From: Actinomycetota bacterium
Lineage (GTDB): Bacteria > Actinomycetota > Thermoleophilia > RBG-16-64-13
Direction of reading: 5' to 3'
Length of the DNA stretch: 39,051 nt
Assembly: GCA_012729575.1 (NCBI GenBank)
Contig: JAAYCW010000017.1
Span: 1-39,051, forward strand
Both the position numbers and the translations under genes were made by a program. The notes under the pieces were generated by a model. It had not been told where the DNA came from. It did not search any database and saw nothing but the letters and a program-made list of their open reading frames with translations. Below, piece after piece: positions 1 through 9,694 of this stretch; the first letter of the stretch is position 1, and every line of letters starts with the position of its first letter.

Positions 1-722
1 CCACTCGGACCGGCACCACTCGGACCCGCAGATGGGGCGGAACCCGGGGCGCCACCTTCGGAACCTCGGAGCCGTTCGAACACCGATCGATCCAGCTTAC
101 CGATCGAGTCCAAGACCACATCGGCCAGTTCAAGTGCTTCCTTCGCCGGCGGAAATACCGGATTGGGGATAGCTATGACCGCCAGTCCGGCGGCAGACGC
201 CGCCTGGATACCACTCGTGGAATCTTCCACCGCAGCCGCCATTTCCGGCAGCGCCTTCATCCGTACGCAGGCTTCTTGGTAGACATAGGGCTCCGGCTTG
301 CCTCGCGTCACCTCATCCGACGAGACCACCGCCTCGAAACAGGAGCGCAGGCCGGCCAGTTCCAGCGCATACTCGATTATCTCCCGAGGAGATGATGAAG
401 CCACGCCCAAGCGGAAATCCACCGCCAGACGAGCCACGGCGCCGACGGCTCCGGGGATGAGCGGCAGATGACGAGCGTAGCGCCGACGCAACGCTTGGAC
501 TATGCCATCGTAGATCTGCTGGTCGGACAGGTCCACTCCGTTGTTCTCACGCATGGAGGCCGCCCACTGCATCGAGTTGGCTCCCATCACCAGCGGCTGA
601 TCGAGTTCTTCGCTCCAATGCCCCCCGTGCGCCTCGGCGAATTCGGAACGCACGCTGTTCCAGATCTCCTCCGTATCGATAATGACTCCATCGAGATCGA
701 AGATGACCGTATCAATGTACAT
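1..722 (-). CDS. HAD-superfamily phosphatase / beta-phosphoglucomutase-like, 3' end beyond window
   Basis: The open frame starts at an ATG at 720-722 and has no stop before the left edge, so at least 240 residues are visible. It opens with the HAD nucleophile motif (VIFDLDGVIIDTEE, residues 6-19), has a small helical cap region, then SSSP (motif II), a GKPEPYVY lysine motif and the acidic VEDSTSGIQAA motif III/IV. This is the subfamily I layout of phosphoglycolate phosphatases and beta-phosphoglucomutases, which transfer or hydrolyse small sugar phosphates in the cytoplasm; the substrate cannot be read from the sequence. It begins 26 bases after the sbcC stop and is probably its operon partner. 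The visible C-terminus ends in a Gly/Ala/Pro/Ser tail with two copies of an 11-base repeat (1-11 and 16-26), unusual for this family. Family assignment is firm, function is not. Confidence 0.85.
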   Translation of the reverse strand, partial: MYIDTVIFDLDGVIIDTEEIWNSVRSEFAEAHGGHWSEELDQPLVMGANSMQWAASMRENNGVDLSDQQIYDGIVQALRRRYARHLPLIPGAVGAVARLAVDFRLGVASSSPREIIEYALELAGLRSCFEAVVSSDEVTRGKPEPYVYQEACVRMKALPEMAAAVEDSTSGIQAASAAGLAVIAIPNPVFPPAKEALELADVVLDSIGKLDRSVFERLRGSEGGAPGSAPSAGPSGAGPS

Positions 723-748
723 GGCAGTGTGGCCCTCCAATAGCGCTG

Positions 749-3700
749 TCAGGGAACGAAGAAGCGGGTCGAACTACCACTGGGCCCGCCCCGCACCTCC
801 AGCCGCGCGGGAATGACCTGCTTCAACTCAGGTACATGTGAGATGACCCCCACGAGACGCCCACTTAATTGGAGTTCCATGAGCGCGTCCATAGCCAATT
901 CCAGAGCGTCGGCATCGAGAGCGCCGAAACCTTCGTCAACAAATATGGTCTCTAGGGGAGTGCCCGCGGAGTGCTCCTGGACCGTCTCCGCCAGACCTAA
1001 AGCCAGCGCCAAGGCGGCCAAGAAGCTCTCTCCACCCGATAGAGTGACGGCCGGCCGGGATGTGCCCGAGAACTCGTCGAAGACCGCTAGATCCAACCCG
1101 GAGGGCCGGCGGCGACTCGCGGTCTCACGCTGTCGCTCCAAGTGGTAGCGGCCCTTGCTCATCGCGTACAACCTCCGGCCGGCCACCGTCAGCACCTCGT
1201 CCAAGTAGACCCCCAAGACCCAGCGTTGGAAAGAAACACGTCCCGGGTTCTGCCCGCCCGCCACCTCGGCGAGTACACCGACGCTCGCATAGTCGTGCCG
1301 CACGTTTTCCGCTTCTTGATCGATCTCGGCCAGGCGCTCCCTCACCCTTTCAAGTCTGGCCACAGAGCTCCGCGCATCGGCGTGGCGGGATACGGCCGTC
1401 GTGTGCTCTAACCTGGCCCGCTCAGAGACGGCCTGTAATTTGCCCATGTCGCCGCCCTCCGGCCGGCCCTCCAACGCCTGTTTGGCCTGCTGCAACCTCC
1501 CCCTTGCCTGGTGAAGTGCGTCCCGGTGAACGCCGAGTTCGTCCTGCAGTCCGACCCGCCGCTCCTCAGACATCAAACAGTCTCGCCACCCCTCCAGGTC
1601 GGAGAAGCCCTGCTCCGCGATGGCTGCTACACAACTCTCCCCACACGCATGTTCGTCCTCGATGGCCTTGCCCACGGTCTCGCGGGCACCGACAACGGCG
1701 GCCTCCAGAGCTATCCTCGTCTCCTTTGTCGCAGATGCGCGTTCCTGTACCGCTAGAAATGCGGATTCCATCTCTTCCAGCCGCAAACAACACTCAGTCA
1801 GGGCTGCCTCCAGCGCCCCTTCGGCCAGCAGGTCCTGCGGGATGGCCGCAACCCGCTCGCTCAGCCGAGCCTCGAACCCAGCTAGAACCTTCTCTTCGGA
1901 CATGAGATCCGCGGCCGCCGCCTCCGCAGCTTCCGCAGCGGCAGCCGCGGCGGCACGCGCCCCTCTAACTCTCTCCTCCAACGCACCCACATCGGCCCCG
2001 GAGGCAAGCTCCGCCAAGTCGCCTTCCCACTGGGCCACTTCATTGGCGGCATCCACCGGTGAGAGACCCTCGAGCCCCACCTCCTGCTTGAGCGACTCCT
2101 CGCGGGCACGGGCCGCGGCCAGCTGCTCTCTGGCCGCGGTGCTCTCGGCCCGAGCCTCTTCATACGCCTGCCGGGTCTTGCCGGCCGCCGAACGACCCTC
2201 CCCCAAGTCCTGATCGGACACGTCGCCTGCCGTAGGCACGGCCGGTGTAGGATGATCGAGAGACCCGCAGACAGGACAGGGCTCACCCGGCTGGAGCGTC
2301 ACGGCAAGAGCGACGGCTCGCCCCGACCTCCAGCGCTCTTCCATCTCGGCAAGCTCGGCCTCAGCCTTCTGATATCCGCGCAAGGCCAGGACTTCCAAAG
2401 AACCCAACCGGGTGTGGTCGAGTTCGGCGGCGGCGACCTTCGCCTGGGCATCGTGCAGTAACCGGCAGCGGGCCTCATTGCGCTTCGCTTCCTCCAAACG
2501 GCTCCGAGCCACCTCGAGCTGGACTGCGGCCTCCTTTCCCTGAGCCAGATGCACCTCGGCGGCAGCCAGAGTTCCGCGCGCCTCCTTCTCCGCGTCCTTG
2601 GCCTCGTCGTATGCAGCACGGGCCAGAGCTACGCCCTGCGCCGCACGGTCACAGTCCAGCTTCGCCGACCGCCATGCCTCCATGGCAGAGACCAAGCCCT
2701 CCAGACGGTGCTTCTTCTCCACCAACGCCTGCCGCTCGGCCAGACGTCCGTTCTCCGCGGCGAGGGCTTCGACGGCAGCCTGTTCCGTGCTCCGCGCTTC
2801 CTGCAGCTGTTGCTCCGCCGCTTCCACCGCAGCACGAGCCTCTGCCAGGCGGCTCTGAGCCAAGCTGAGTCTCTCAGCAGGAGATCGCACCGCCTCGGCC
2901 CGTGTGGCCATCTCCAACCTGCGGCGCATGTTGGCGATCTTCTCACCCTGCTTCTCGAGTTCATCAAGCTCGGCCTGAGCCTCCGCCACCGCCCGGCGCG
3001 ACTCCTCAGCGGCTTCCGCGGCGGCAAGCGCGTCAGCCGCCTGCCGCGCGGCCCTCTCCACGTTCTCCGCAACATCGGCCGCCGACCTCAGTTCAGCGCC
3101 CGCGATCTCGATAAGAGCAATCAGCTCGGCATCATCGTTCGCCCCGACAGTCTCCAGCTGCGCCTCGCGCTGCGACCGCAACTTCTCCATCTGCCTGCTC
3201 ACCAATCTGGCCCGCTCCTCCAGAGCAGTCTCCAACTCCTTGTAACGCTCGGTGCGGAACAGTTGCCGCAGGATCTCCTCTCGCTTGTCGGAACCCGCAG
3301 ACAGAAGCTCCCGGAATCTTCCTTGCGGCAGCACCACGACTTGTCGGAACTGCTCGCACGAGAAGCCCAGGAGACTCCTGATCTCCGCCTCGGCTTCTCT
3401 GATCTTGGTGGCCAACGGCTTCCCCTCATCGGATTCGGCACAACCGGTGCGCTCCCAGAAGGCCACCTCGGCCTGCTTGGAGACCATGGAGCCTCCTCGG
3501 GCCCCCAGGACCTGCTGGCTGGGCCGGCGTCTAATCCGGAAACTCCTCTCACCCAAACGGAAGTCAAACACCACTTCGGTGCGCAGATCGGCCGCGGCGT
3601 GATCGCAGCGCATCTGATCGGGTTGCCTCTCCCCACCGCTGGTGTCTCCATAAAGGGCGAACACCACGGCGTCCAAGATGGTCGTCTTCCCTGCACCGGT

Positions 3701-3808
3701 ATCCCCGTGTATCAGGAAGACACGGTTCGATCCAAGTTCGGCGAAGTCCACCACTTCCCGGTCGCTGTAAGGCCCGAAGGCCTGCATCTCCAGCTTCACC
3801 GGCTTCAT
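749..3808 (-). CDS. sbcC: SbcC, Rad50-like ATPase subunit of the SbcCD nuclease
   Basis: A 1019-residue SMC/Rad50-type ATPase that, with SbcD, cleaves hairpins, inverted repeats and blocked DNA ends. The N-terminus has the FGPYSDRE lead-in and Walker A GDTGAGKTT (35-43). Long Glu/Arg/Ala-rich coiled coils flank a zinc hook CPVC (Cys511 and Cys514), almost exactly in the middle of the protein. The ABC signature LSGGES is near 923 and Walker B with the D-loop (IFVDEGFGALD) near 955. The ATG at 3806-3808 overlaps the sbcD stop as ATGA, indicating translational coupling. The frame is open a further 102 codons upstream, but that part overlaps sbcD and encodes Arg-rich nonsense, so the short start is right. 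The length is normal for SbcC. Confidence 0.96.
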   Translation of the reverse strand: MKPVKLEMQAFGPYSDREVVDFAELGSNRVFLIHGDTGAGKTTILDAVVFALYGDTSGGERQPDQMRCDHAAADLRTEVVFDFRLGERSFRIRRRPSQQVLGARGGSMVSKQAEVAFWERTGCAESDEGKPLATKIREAEAEIRSLLGFSCEQFRQVVVLPQGRFRELLSAGSDKREEILRQLFRTERYKELETALEERARLVSRQMEKLRSQREAQLETVGANDDAELIALIEIAGAELRSAADVAENVERAARQAADALAAAEAAEESRRAVAEAQAELDELEKQGEKIANMRRRLEMATRAEAVRSPAERLSLAQSRLAEARAAVEAAEQQLQEARSTEQAAVEALAAENGRLAERQALVEKKHRLEGLVSAMEAWRSAKLDCDRAAQGVALARAAYDEAKDAEKEARGTLAAAEVHLAQGKEAAVQLEVARSRLEEAKRNEARCRLLHDAQAKVAAAELDHTRLGSLEVLALRGYQKAEAELAEMEERWRSGRAVALAVTLQPGEPCPVCGSLDHPTPAVPTAGDVSDQDLGEGRSAAGKTRQAYEEARAESTAAREQLAAARAREESLKQEVGLEGLSPVDAANEVAQWEGDLAELASGADVGALEERVRGARAAAAAAAEAAEAAAADLMSEEKVLAGFEARLSERVAAIPQDLLAEGALEAALTECCLRLEEMESAFLAVQERASATKETRIALEAAVVGARETVGKAIEDEHACGESCVAAIAEQGFSDLEGWRDCLMSEERRVGLQDELGVHRDALHQARGRLQQAKQALEGRPEGGDMGKLQAVSERARLEHTTAVSRHADARSSVARLERVRERLAEIDQEAENVRHDYASVGVLAEVAGGQNPGRVSFQRWVLGVYLDEVLTVAGRRLYAMSKGRYHLERQRETASRRRPSGLDLAVFDEFSGTSRPAVTLSGGESFLAALALALGLAETVQEHSAGTPLETIFVDEGFGALDADALELAMDALMELQLSGRLVGVISHVPELKQVIPARLEVRGGPSGSSTRFFVP

Positions 3809-4968
3809 GTGGACACCGCCTCGCGCCCGGCCCGCTCGGTCTGATCGATAACCGCAACGAGTTCCGCGGTCTGTGTCTCGCTGAGAGGCACGCCCTTCAC
3901 GTCCTGGAAGAACTCGCTGAACAGATCCATGACACTCCGCGTTTTCAGCCCGGCGCTCGTGGCCTCGGGGCCGGACACCGACACCTCGGCAGTCTCCCTC
4001 CTGATGGACAGGATGTATGGGAACAATGACCTTAGTCTGTCCAATGGACTCAACACAGGCTCGGAGTCGGTCAGCACCACCTCGATGTAGGCATCGACAA
4101 ACTCCCGGCCCCACCGCCCCGATACGATATCGGCGAAGCTACCCCTCACCCGGCGGACATCGCGTCTGATGGGGAGCCGCACCTCTTCGACCTTCGCCGG
4201 ACTTGTCGGTCCCAGTTCCACCATGGAGACCGACTTGTGATGTGCCTCCTCGTCGAAGGAGTACTTCAGCAGAGAGCCCGCATAGCGTACGGACCCGGCA
4301 CCGGCCGCCTGCCTCTCGTGCAGATGTCCCAGGGCCACATAATCGAACCCCTCGAAAAGAGAGGCAGCAACAGCACCGGCGCCTCCCACAGTGAGCGGCC
4401 GCTCGGAGTCGCTCTCCCGACAGCCCGACACGAAAGCATGCGCCACCAACACGTCGCGTGCGCCGCCGCCAAGAGCCGGGCGGATACTATCCAGCTGAGC
4501 TCTGAACACATCCTCAAACGAGTGGATATCGTCGCGACCCAGTTCGAAGCGGGCCGTCTCCGGATCCGTATAGGCGAGAGGCCAGAACCGTACGCACGTA
4601 CCATCCGCCGCCGCCACCTCGACGGGCTGAGGCCGCGCACCCACCCGCCCCACCACATGTACGCCCGCCCTCCGGGCGAGCCCGCTGAAGAACTCCAGCC
4701 GGGCGGGGCTGTCGTGATTCCCGGCGACCATCACCACGGGTATCTTCAGGTCCAAGGCCAGAACGCCCACTATCTCGTCCAGCAGGTCGACGGCATCGGT
4801 GGGCGGTATGGCCCGGTCGAATACATCGCCCGCGACGACCACGGCGTCAACATTGCGTTCGTCTGCCATCGTTACGAGGCCTCGAAGGGTGAAGCGCTGG
4901 TCGTCCGTGAGATGGATGTTGTGAAAGAGGCGGCCGAGATGCCAGTCTGCCGTGTGGACGAACCTCAT
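3805..4968 (-). CDS. sbcD: SbcD, Mre11-like nuclease subunit
   Basis: A 387-residue metallophosphoesterase-type nuclease, partner of SbcC. The two-metal site is complete: ADWHLG (Asp8, His10), GDVFDR (Asp48), GNHDSP (Asn84, His85), a downstream AHAFVSG and GHLHE. A capping domain and C-terminal SbcC-binding segment follow. I place the start at the ATG at 4966-4968, because the family begins MRFVHTADWHLG and a GGGGGTG Shine-Dalgarno lies just upstream. An upstream GTG-like start 10 codons earlier has no such site. It is the first gene of sbcD-sbcC-HAD, divergent from guaB. Confidence 0.95.
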   Translation of the reverse strand: MRFVHTADWHLGRLFHNIHLTDDQRFTLRGLVTMADERNVDAVVVAGDVFDRAIPPTDAVDLLDEIVGVLALDLKIPVVMVAGNHDSPARLEFFSGLARRAGVHVVGRVGARPQPVEVAAADGTCVRFWPLAYTDPETARFELGRDDIHSFEDVFRAQLDSIRPALGGGARDVLVAHAFVSGCRESDSERPLTVGGAGAVAASLFEGFDYVALGHLHERQAAGAGSVRYAGSLLKYSFDEEAHHKSVSMVELGPTSPAKVEEVRLPIRRDVRRVRGSFADIVSGRWGREFVDAYIEVVLTDSEPVLSPLDRLRSLFPYILSIRRETAEVSVSGPEATSAGLKTRSVMDLFSEFFQDVKGVPLSETQTAELVAVIDQTERAGREAVST

Positions 4969-5001
4969 GTCACCCCCGTGGAAGCGGTGCCGAACCATAC
5001 T

Positions 5002-5007
5002 ACTATA
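5002..5007 (-). promoter_or_regulatory. Candidate -10 box for sbcD
   Basis: TATAGT on the minus strand, 33 bases before the sbcD ATG in the 167-base divergent gap with guaB. No convincing -35 hexamer is seen 16-18 bases upstream, so this is tentative. Confidence 0.3.
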
Positions 5008-5108
5008 CCGACGCGACCGGACGACTGAGAAAGATCGGATTCAACCGCCCCAGCGCGCGCGGTCGACGCCGTTTGGACCCGGCCCATGCAAGTGCGGGCA
5101 CAATTCGC

Positions 5109-6617
<1,509 letters not shown>

Positions 6618-6755
6618 GTGGAAGCGCAGGCCGAAGGTCCGGAACGAACACCTAGCGGCGATCGAGCCTCGGCGCCCTGGGGGCACGGTACACGACCTCG
6701 AACCGTTCACCCACGACCGGCAGGTGGGGCAGCCGCTCGGAGAGATCGTCAGTCG
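6618..6755. other. Convergent gap between guaB and the DUF1801 gene
   Basis: No gene or clear U-tailed hairpin is visible. The minus strand contains a short open stretch with natural-looking codon use, ending in a TAG near 6652, but it lacks an initiator with a ribosome site. It could be a remnant of a C-terminus; I do not annotate it as a gene. Confidence 0.3.
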
Positions 6756-7109
6756 TCAGCCAACCGCCTTCTTCACGAGCGCGGCGATCTTCGCCTCTTC
6801 AGGGGCCGTCAACTCCTTGATCGCGAAGGCAACCGGCCACATAGAGCCTTCGTCCAAGTGCGCCTCGTGCTCGAAGCCGAAGGTGGCATATCTCGTCTTG
6901 AACTTGTCCGCACTCTGGAAGAAGCACACGACCTTGCCCTTCCTGGCATAGGCAGGCATCCCATACCAGAGTCGTGGAGACAACTCCGGCCCGTTGGTCC
7001 GGATGATTTCATGCAGCCGCTCGCCGATCTCACGGTCGGGATCCGGCATCGCGGCAATGGTCGCAAGCACCTCGGCCTCGCCGCTGGTCTCCGTCTTCTT
7101 ATCACCCAT
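6756..7109 (-). CDS. DUF1801 / YdhG-like small protein
   Basis: A 117-residue soluble protein. The [19 protein letters not shown] segment, the later YATFGF and the final [13 protein letters not shown] helix are typical of the DUF1801 (YdhG-like) family. Members have been linked to iron chaperoning by resemblance to frataxin-like folds, but that function is not demonstrable here. The ATG at 7107-7109 is preceded by GAGGAGGT seven bases upstream, a strong site. It stands apart from recO by 209 bases filled with a repeat element, so it likely has its own transcript or relies on read-through. Confidence 0.8.
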   Translation of the reverse strand: MGDKKTETSGEAEVLATIAAMPDPDREIGERLHEIIRTNGPELSPRLWYGMPAYARKGKVVCFFQSADKFKTRYATFGFEHEAHLDEGSMWPVAFAIKELTAPEEAKIAALVKKAVG

Positions 7110-7162
7110 GCCACAGACCTCCTCTACGCTTGACGCTCAGAACCAGAGCGCGCCTTCGTCAG

Positions 7163-7327
7163 GGTCACTGCTGCGGGCTGTTGCCCGGCCGAATAGCCGT
7201 CAGCAGTGCGCGCTGCTTACCGGAGCGAGCTTTTGTGTACTCACGAGTGCGAGCGCAGGTGAGTAGCGCGCACTGCGTGTACTCGCGAGTGCGAGCCGAG
7301 GCCCGGCAACAGCCCGCCCTAGTGGCC
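7163..7327. repeat. Nested inverted/direct repeat element next to recO
   Basis: The outer arms 7173-7185 and 7305-7317 are a perfect 13-base inverted repeat, extending with mismatches to about 7163-7188 and 7302-7327. Inside lies a second inverted repeat (7204-7217 with 7262-7275, 13 of 14 bases). There are also two direct copies of a 20-base unit (7235-7254 and 7277-7296, 19 of 20 identical), each built on the palindrome ACTCRCGAGT. The right arm includes the recO stop codon. The design resembles REP/BIME or MITE-type elements; no coding capacity is evident. Confidence 0.7.
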
Positions 7328-8035
7328 ATGATGAGCAAGCGTCTGCGTCACCACCTGCTCGACCTCAGCCAGCGCCCGCTCGTCCAGTTCTAGATTCTCC
7401 AATTCCGCCAGGGGATTGTCGAGCAGTATCCGCAGTGTCGAGACCGCGCCTCCGGTCAGGGCGAAACAGGACACGGCCCCCGCAGCGGCGCAGGATTCGC
7501 ATACCATCCCGCCCAGGCTCGGGGAGAACCCGTACAGTTGCCCACCGCCGCCACACCTGGCGCAACATGACATCTCAGGAGCGTACCCCAACAAACCCAG
7601 CAGCTTCAAACGGGTGGCCAGAACCACGCCGGCGGCGACCGATCGCTCCTCGGCCTCCGCGAGCCGGGCAATACCCCTCACCAAGAGATTGAAGGCCGGT
7701 GCGCTCCCTTCCTCAGCCGGAAACAGATGGCGCACCGCAGTGAACAGACGCGCGCCCTCTTCCATGCGGAACAACTCATCGCGCACTCCCTGGAAGGTCC
7801 GCAGTGTCTCCACTCCCACCACCGTATAGAGGTTGCGCCCAGCATAGAGGCTGGTCCGCACTAGTGTGAAGGGTTCAAGACGGCCGCCCACCTTGGACTT
7901 CGTGCGCCTGACCCCCTTCGCCACGGCGCCCAACCGTCCCCTCTCCCGCGTATAAAGTGTGACGATACGGTCGGCGTCCCGGTAGCGCATAGAACCGATG
8001 ACGAGCGCTTCTGTGGTGAGAAAACGGGAGCCCAA
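7319..8035 (-). CDS. recO: DNA repair protein RecO
   Basis: A 238-residue RecO, which anneals SSB-coated single strands and loads RecA with RecR in gap repair. The N-terminal OB fold (TEALVIGSMRYRDADRIVTLYT), the central GGRLEPFT and the C-terminal helical part with a Cys4 zinc site (CARC ... CESC) are all present. The start is a TTG at 8033-8035 with a GGGGGA site about ten bases upstream; no better codon fits the family N-terminus. It sits at the end of the pgpH-ybeY-dgkA-cdd series as in many Gram-positives, but era, usually just before recO, is not there. Its stop codon lies inside the arm of the neighbouring repeat. Confidence 0.95.
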   Translation of the reverse strand: MGSRFLTTEALVIGSMRYRDADRIVTLYTRERGRLGAVAKGVRRTKSKVGGRLEPFTLVRTSLYAGRNLYTVVGVETLRTFQGVRDELFRMEEGARLFTAVRHLFPAEEGSAPAFNLLVRGIARLAEAEERSVAAGVVLATRLKLLGLLGYAPEMSCCARCGGGGQLYGFSPSLGGMVCESCAAAGAVSCFALTGGAVSTLRILLDNPLAELENLELDERALAEVEQVVTQTLAHHGH

Positions 8036-8053
8036 ACCAGCGTCCCCCGGACG

Positions 8054-8749
8054 TCAGTCCCTGTCGGAGGAGAACTCCTTGATGATGTCGACGGCATGAG
8101 CCGTACCGATACGAGCCGCCCCGGCGTTGATCATGATCTCGGCATCGTCGGCGGTCCGGATCCCTCCGGAGGCGTCCACTCCGACGCTCTCGGGAAGCAG
8201 GTCGCGGAACAGCTCCACATCCTTGGCCGTGGCACCTCCCGGCGCCGCCCCGGTGGAAGTCTTGATGAAATCGGCTCCCGAGTCCTCCACGATCTTGCAC
8301 ACCAGCCGCTTGAGTTTCTCATCCAGGTAGTAGGCCTCGACATTGGCCTTCACCAGAACCAAACCCCGGCCGCTGTTGACGCTGGTCATGCGGACATTGC
8401 GAACCACACTCCGCAGCTCGTCGCGGACATAGCGAAAGTCGCCGGAAAGCATGGCCGGGATATTCATAATCACGTCGATCTCATCGGCCCCAAGCGAGAC
8501 CGCCTGCTCAGCACCGACGATCTTGGTGCGCTGGGAATCTGCTCCCAGGGGATAGGACACCACGGTGCCCACTTTGACGTCGTAGCCCTGCAGCAGCTGA
8601 CGGGCCACGGAGACGCAGTAAGGGAGCACGCAGACTGAAGCGAAGTGGTAGGAGATCGCGTCCCGGCACAGTGCCTCAACAGCCGTCGTTGTGCTCGCAG
8701 CCTCGAGCATTGTGCTATCGATGGTCTTGGCAAGCTCTTCGACTCTCAC
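8054..8749 (-). CDS. deoC: DeoC-like deoxyribose-phosphate aldolase with altered active site
   Basis: A 231-residue class I aldolase of the DeoC/DERA family, which cleaves 2-deoxyribose-5-phosphate to glyceraldehyde-3-phosphate and acetaldehyde. The Schiff-base segment FIKTSTG (Lys163) and the EIDVIMNI acidic segment (Asp92) are present. However, the second conserved lysine of the family (usual GVKASGG) is Asp192 here (GVDASGG), the usual IDHT is IDST, and the C-terminal phosphate-binding serines (usual GASSG-type loop) read GTAHA. The start is GTG at 8747-8749, with AAGGAGGTG about nine bases upstream. It lies between a GNAT gene and recO, where era is often found. The fold is certain; true DERA activity is doubtful. 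Confidence 0.82.
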   Translation of the reverse strand: MRVEELAKTIDSTMLEAASTTTAVEALCRDAISYHFASVCVLPYCVSVARQLLQGYDVKVGTVVSYPLGADSQRTKIVGAEQAVSLGADEIDVIMNIPAMLSGDFRYVRDELRSVVRNVRMTSVNSGRGLVLVKANVEAYYLDEKLKRLVCKIVEDSGADFIKTSTGAAPGGATAKDVELFRDLLPESVGVDASGGIRTADDAEIMINAGAARIGTAHAVDIIKEFSSDRD

Positions 8750-8779
8750 GACCCACCCACCTCCTTAGTAGGTCTTCTA

Positions 8780-9283
8780 TCATACACCGCCGTGCAAGCC
8801 CCCCTCATCGAACCGCCAGCGGAGGATGTGCCGATCATGGCCGTCTCCGTAGAAGTCTGGAATGAAGGCCTCGTCCACGAACCCCGTGCTCCGGTAGAGC
8901 CTGATCGCAGGAGCGTTTTCGGGAGCTACGGTCAGCATAAGACCCTGCCCTCCCAGCTCCTTGACCTTCGTCGCCACTTCCATGAGGAACGCCCGCCCGA
9001 TTCCCCGACCCTGCCATTGAGGACGCACGTAGAAGCCGACTATGTAGAAGAACTCCGACTCATCGAGAGTGCGGAGGATCTGGCAACTCCCTGCTATCTC
9101 CTCGTCGACAGAGGCCAGATACACCGCCCCGGCACGCGCCATCACCGCAAGATCATAGGTGCGCAGTCCGGTTGGACCGAAGGCTTCGAGGTCGTACTCC
9201 TCCAGGGTCACGAGCAGATCGTGGCCCGGGCGTACGACCCGGGTGACCACCAGGTCTGAAGGATCTACGGGAGATCCGGTCAT
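8780..9283 (-). CDS. GNAT-family N-acetyltransferase
   Basis: A 167-residue acetyl-CoA-dependent acetyltransferase. Motif A (VRPQWQGRGIGRAFL) gives the acetyl-CoA pyrophosphate loop, followed by LMLTVAPENAPAIRLYRSTGF, the motif B region typical of the family. The substrate is unknown; nothing resembles the RimI or aminoglycoside subgroups closely enough to name. I choose the ATG at 9281-9283, five bases after GAGG; a GTG two codons earlier is part of that ribosome site. It follows the cytidine-deaminase-like gene by seven bases and precedes deoC by 30, so it appears co-transcribed. Confidence 0.85.
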   Translation of the reverse strand: MTGSPVDPSDLVVTRVVRPGHDLLVTLEEYDLEAFGPTGLRTYDLAVMARAGAVYLASVDEEIAGSCQILRTLDESEFFYIVGFYVRPQWQGRGIGRAFLMEVATKVKELGGQGLMLTVAPENAPAIRLYRSTGFVDEAFIPDFYGDGHDRHILRWRFDEGGLHGGV

Positions 9284-9290
9284 GCTCACC

Positions 9291-9680
9291 TCACGTCGGG
9301 TCAGGGGCCTCAGACAGTAACATCATCACCCAGCGACCTCGTTGCTTCACCACCAGAGGGAGATCCCCGGCTATGCCGGCGAGGACCCGGCGTGAGGCCG
9401 CCCCAGGCAACGCCGTCCCCGCAGGGTCGTTGGCGACCGCGACGGCCGCAGCCAAAATATCGACACAGCCTGCCTGTTGCGCCGCCTCCAGGGCCCCCTC
9501 TGCGGCTGAAGTATGCTCGGAGGTGGGGTCTGCGACTGCGCAGCCGTCGTAGATGGCTCCGTCACCGGCCAGTAGAGCCACCCCTTCCGCCCTCGAGCCC
9601 GGGCAGCCCGCTCGCGCAGCGGCGGCCTTGGCGCTGTCGATCAAGCGACCCATCTGGGGAGTGAGCCGGGCTTCGTCCAT
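9291..9680 (-). CDS. Cytidine-deaminase-like protein lacking all zinc ligands
   Basis: A 129-residue protein with the length, fold pattern and operon position of tetrameric cytidine deaminase (Cdd). GVALLAGDGAIYDG and SRRVLAGIAGDLPLV align with the conserved GAALL..DG..Y.G and CRQVL segments. Every zinc ligand is changed: the Cys of CAE is Ala59, and the two Cys of PCxxC are Gly93 and Ser96. The substrate-binding Asn and Glu of the CNVEN loop are Ala48 and Ala50, while the catalytic-type Glu61 and Arg97 remain. It cannot work as a zinc deaminase as encoded. A strong AAGGAGGA precedes the ATG at 9678-9680, so it looks expressed. It may be a structural or regulatory relic of Cdd. Confidence 0.72.
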   Translation of the reverse strand: MDEARLTPQMGRLIDSAKAAAARAGCPGSRAEGVALLAGDGAIYDGCAVADPTSEHTSAAEGALEAAQQAGCVDILAAAVAVANDPAGTALPGAASRRVLAGIAGDLPLVVKQRGRWVMMLLSEAPDPT

Positions 9681-9694
9681 CTAGTCCTCCTTCC

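Noticed and set aside
2549-3844. 431-codon open frame on the plus strand inside sbcC
   Set aside because: It is antisense to the conserved sbcC, rich in Arg/Leu/His/Gln, and matches no family; high G+C antisense frames of this sort are common.
3809-4114. 102-codon upstream extension of sbcC
   Set aside because: It overlaps sbcD and is Arg/Gly-rich; the ATGA overlap and family N-terminus fix the shorter start.
8779-8797. TATGAT with a TTGCAC upstream as a deoC promoter
   Set aside because: The two hexamers are only seven bases apart and lie at the end of the GNAT gene; operon read-through is the simpler explanation.
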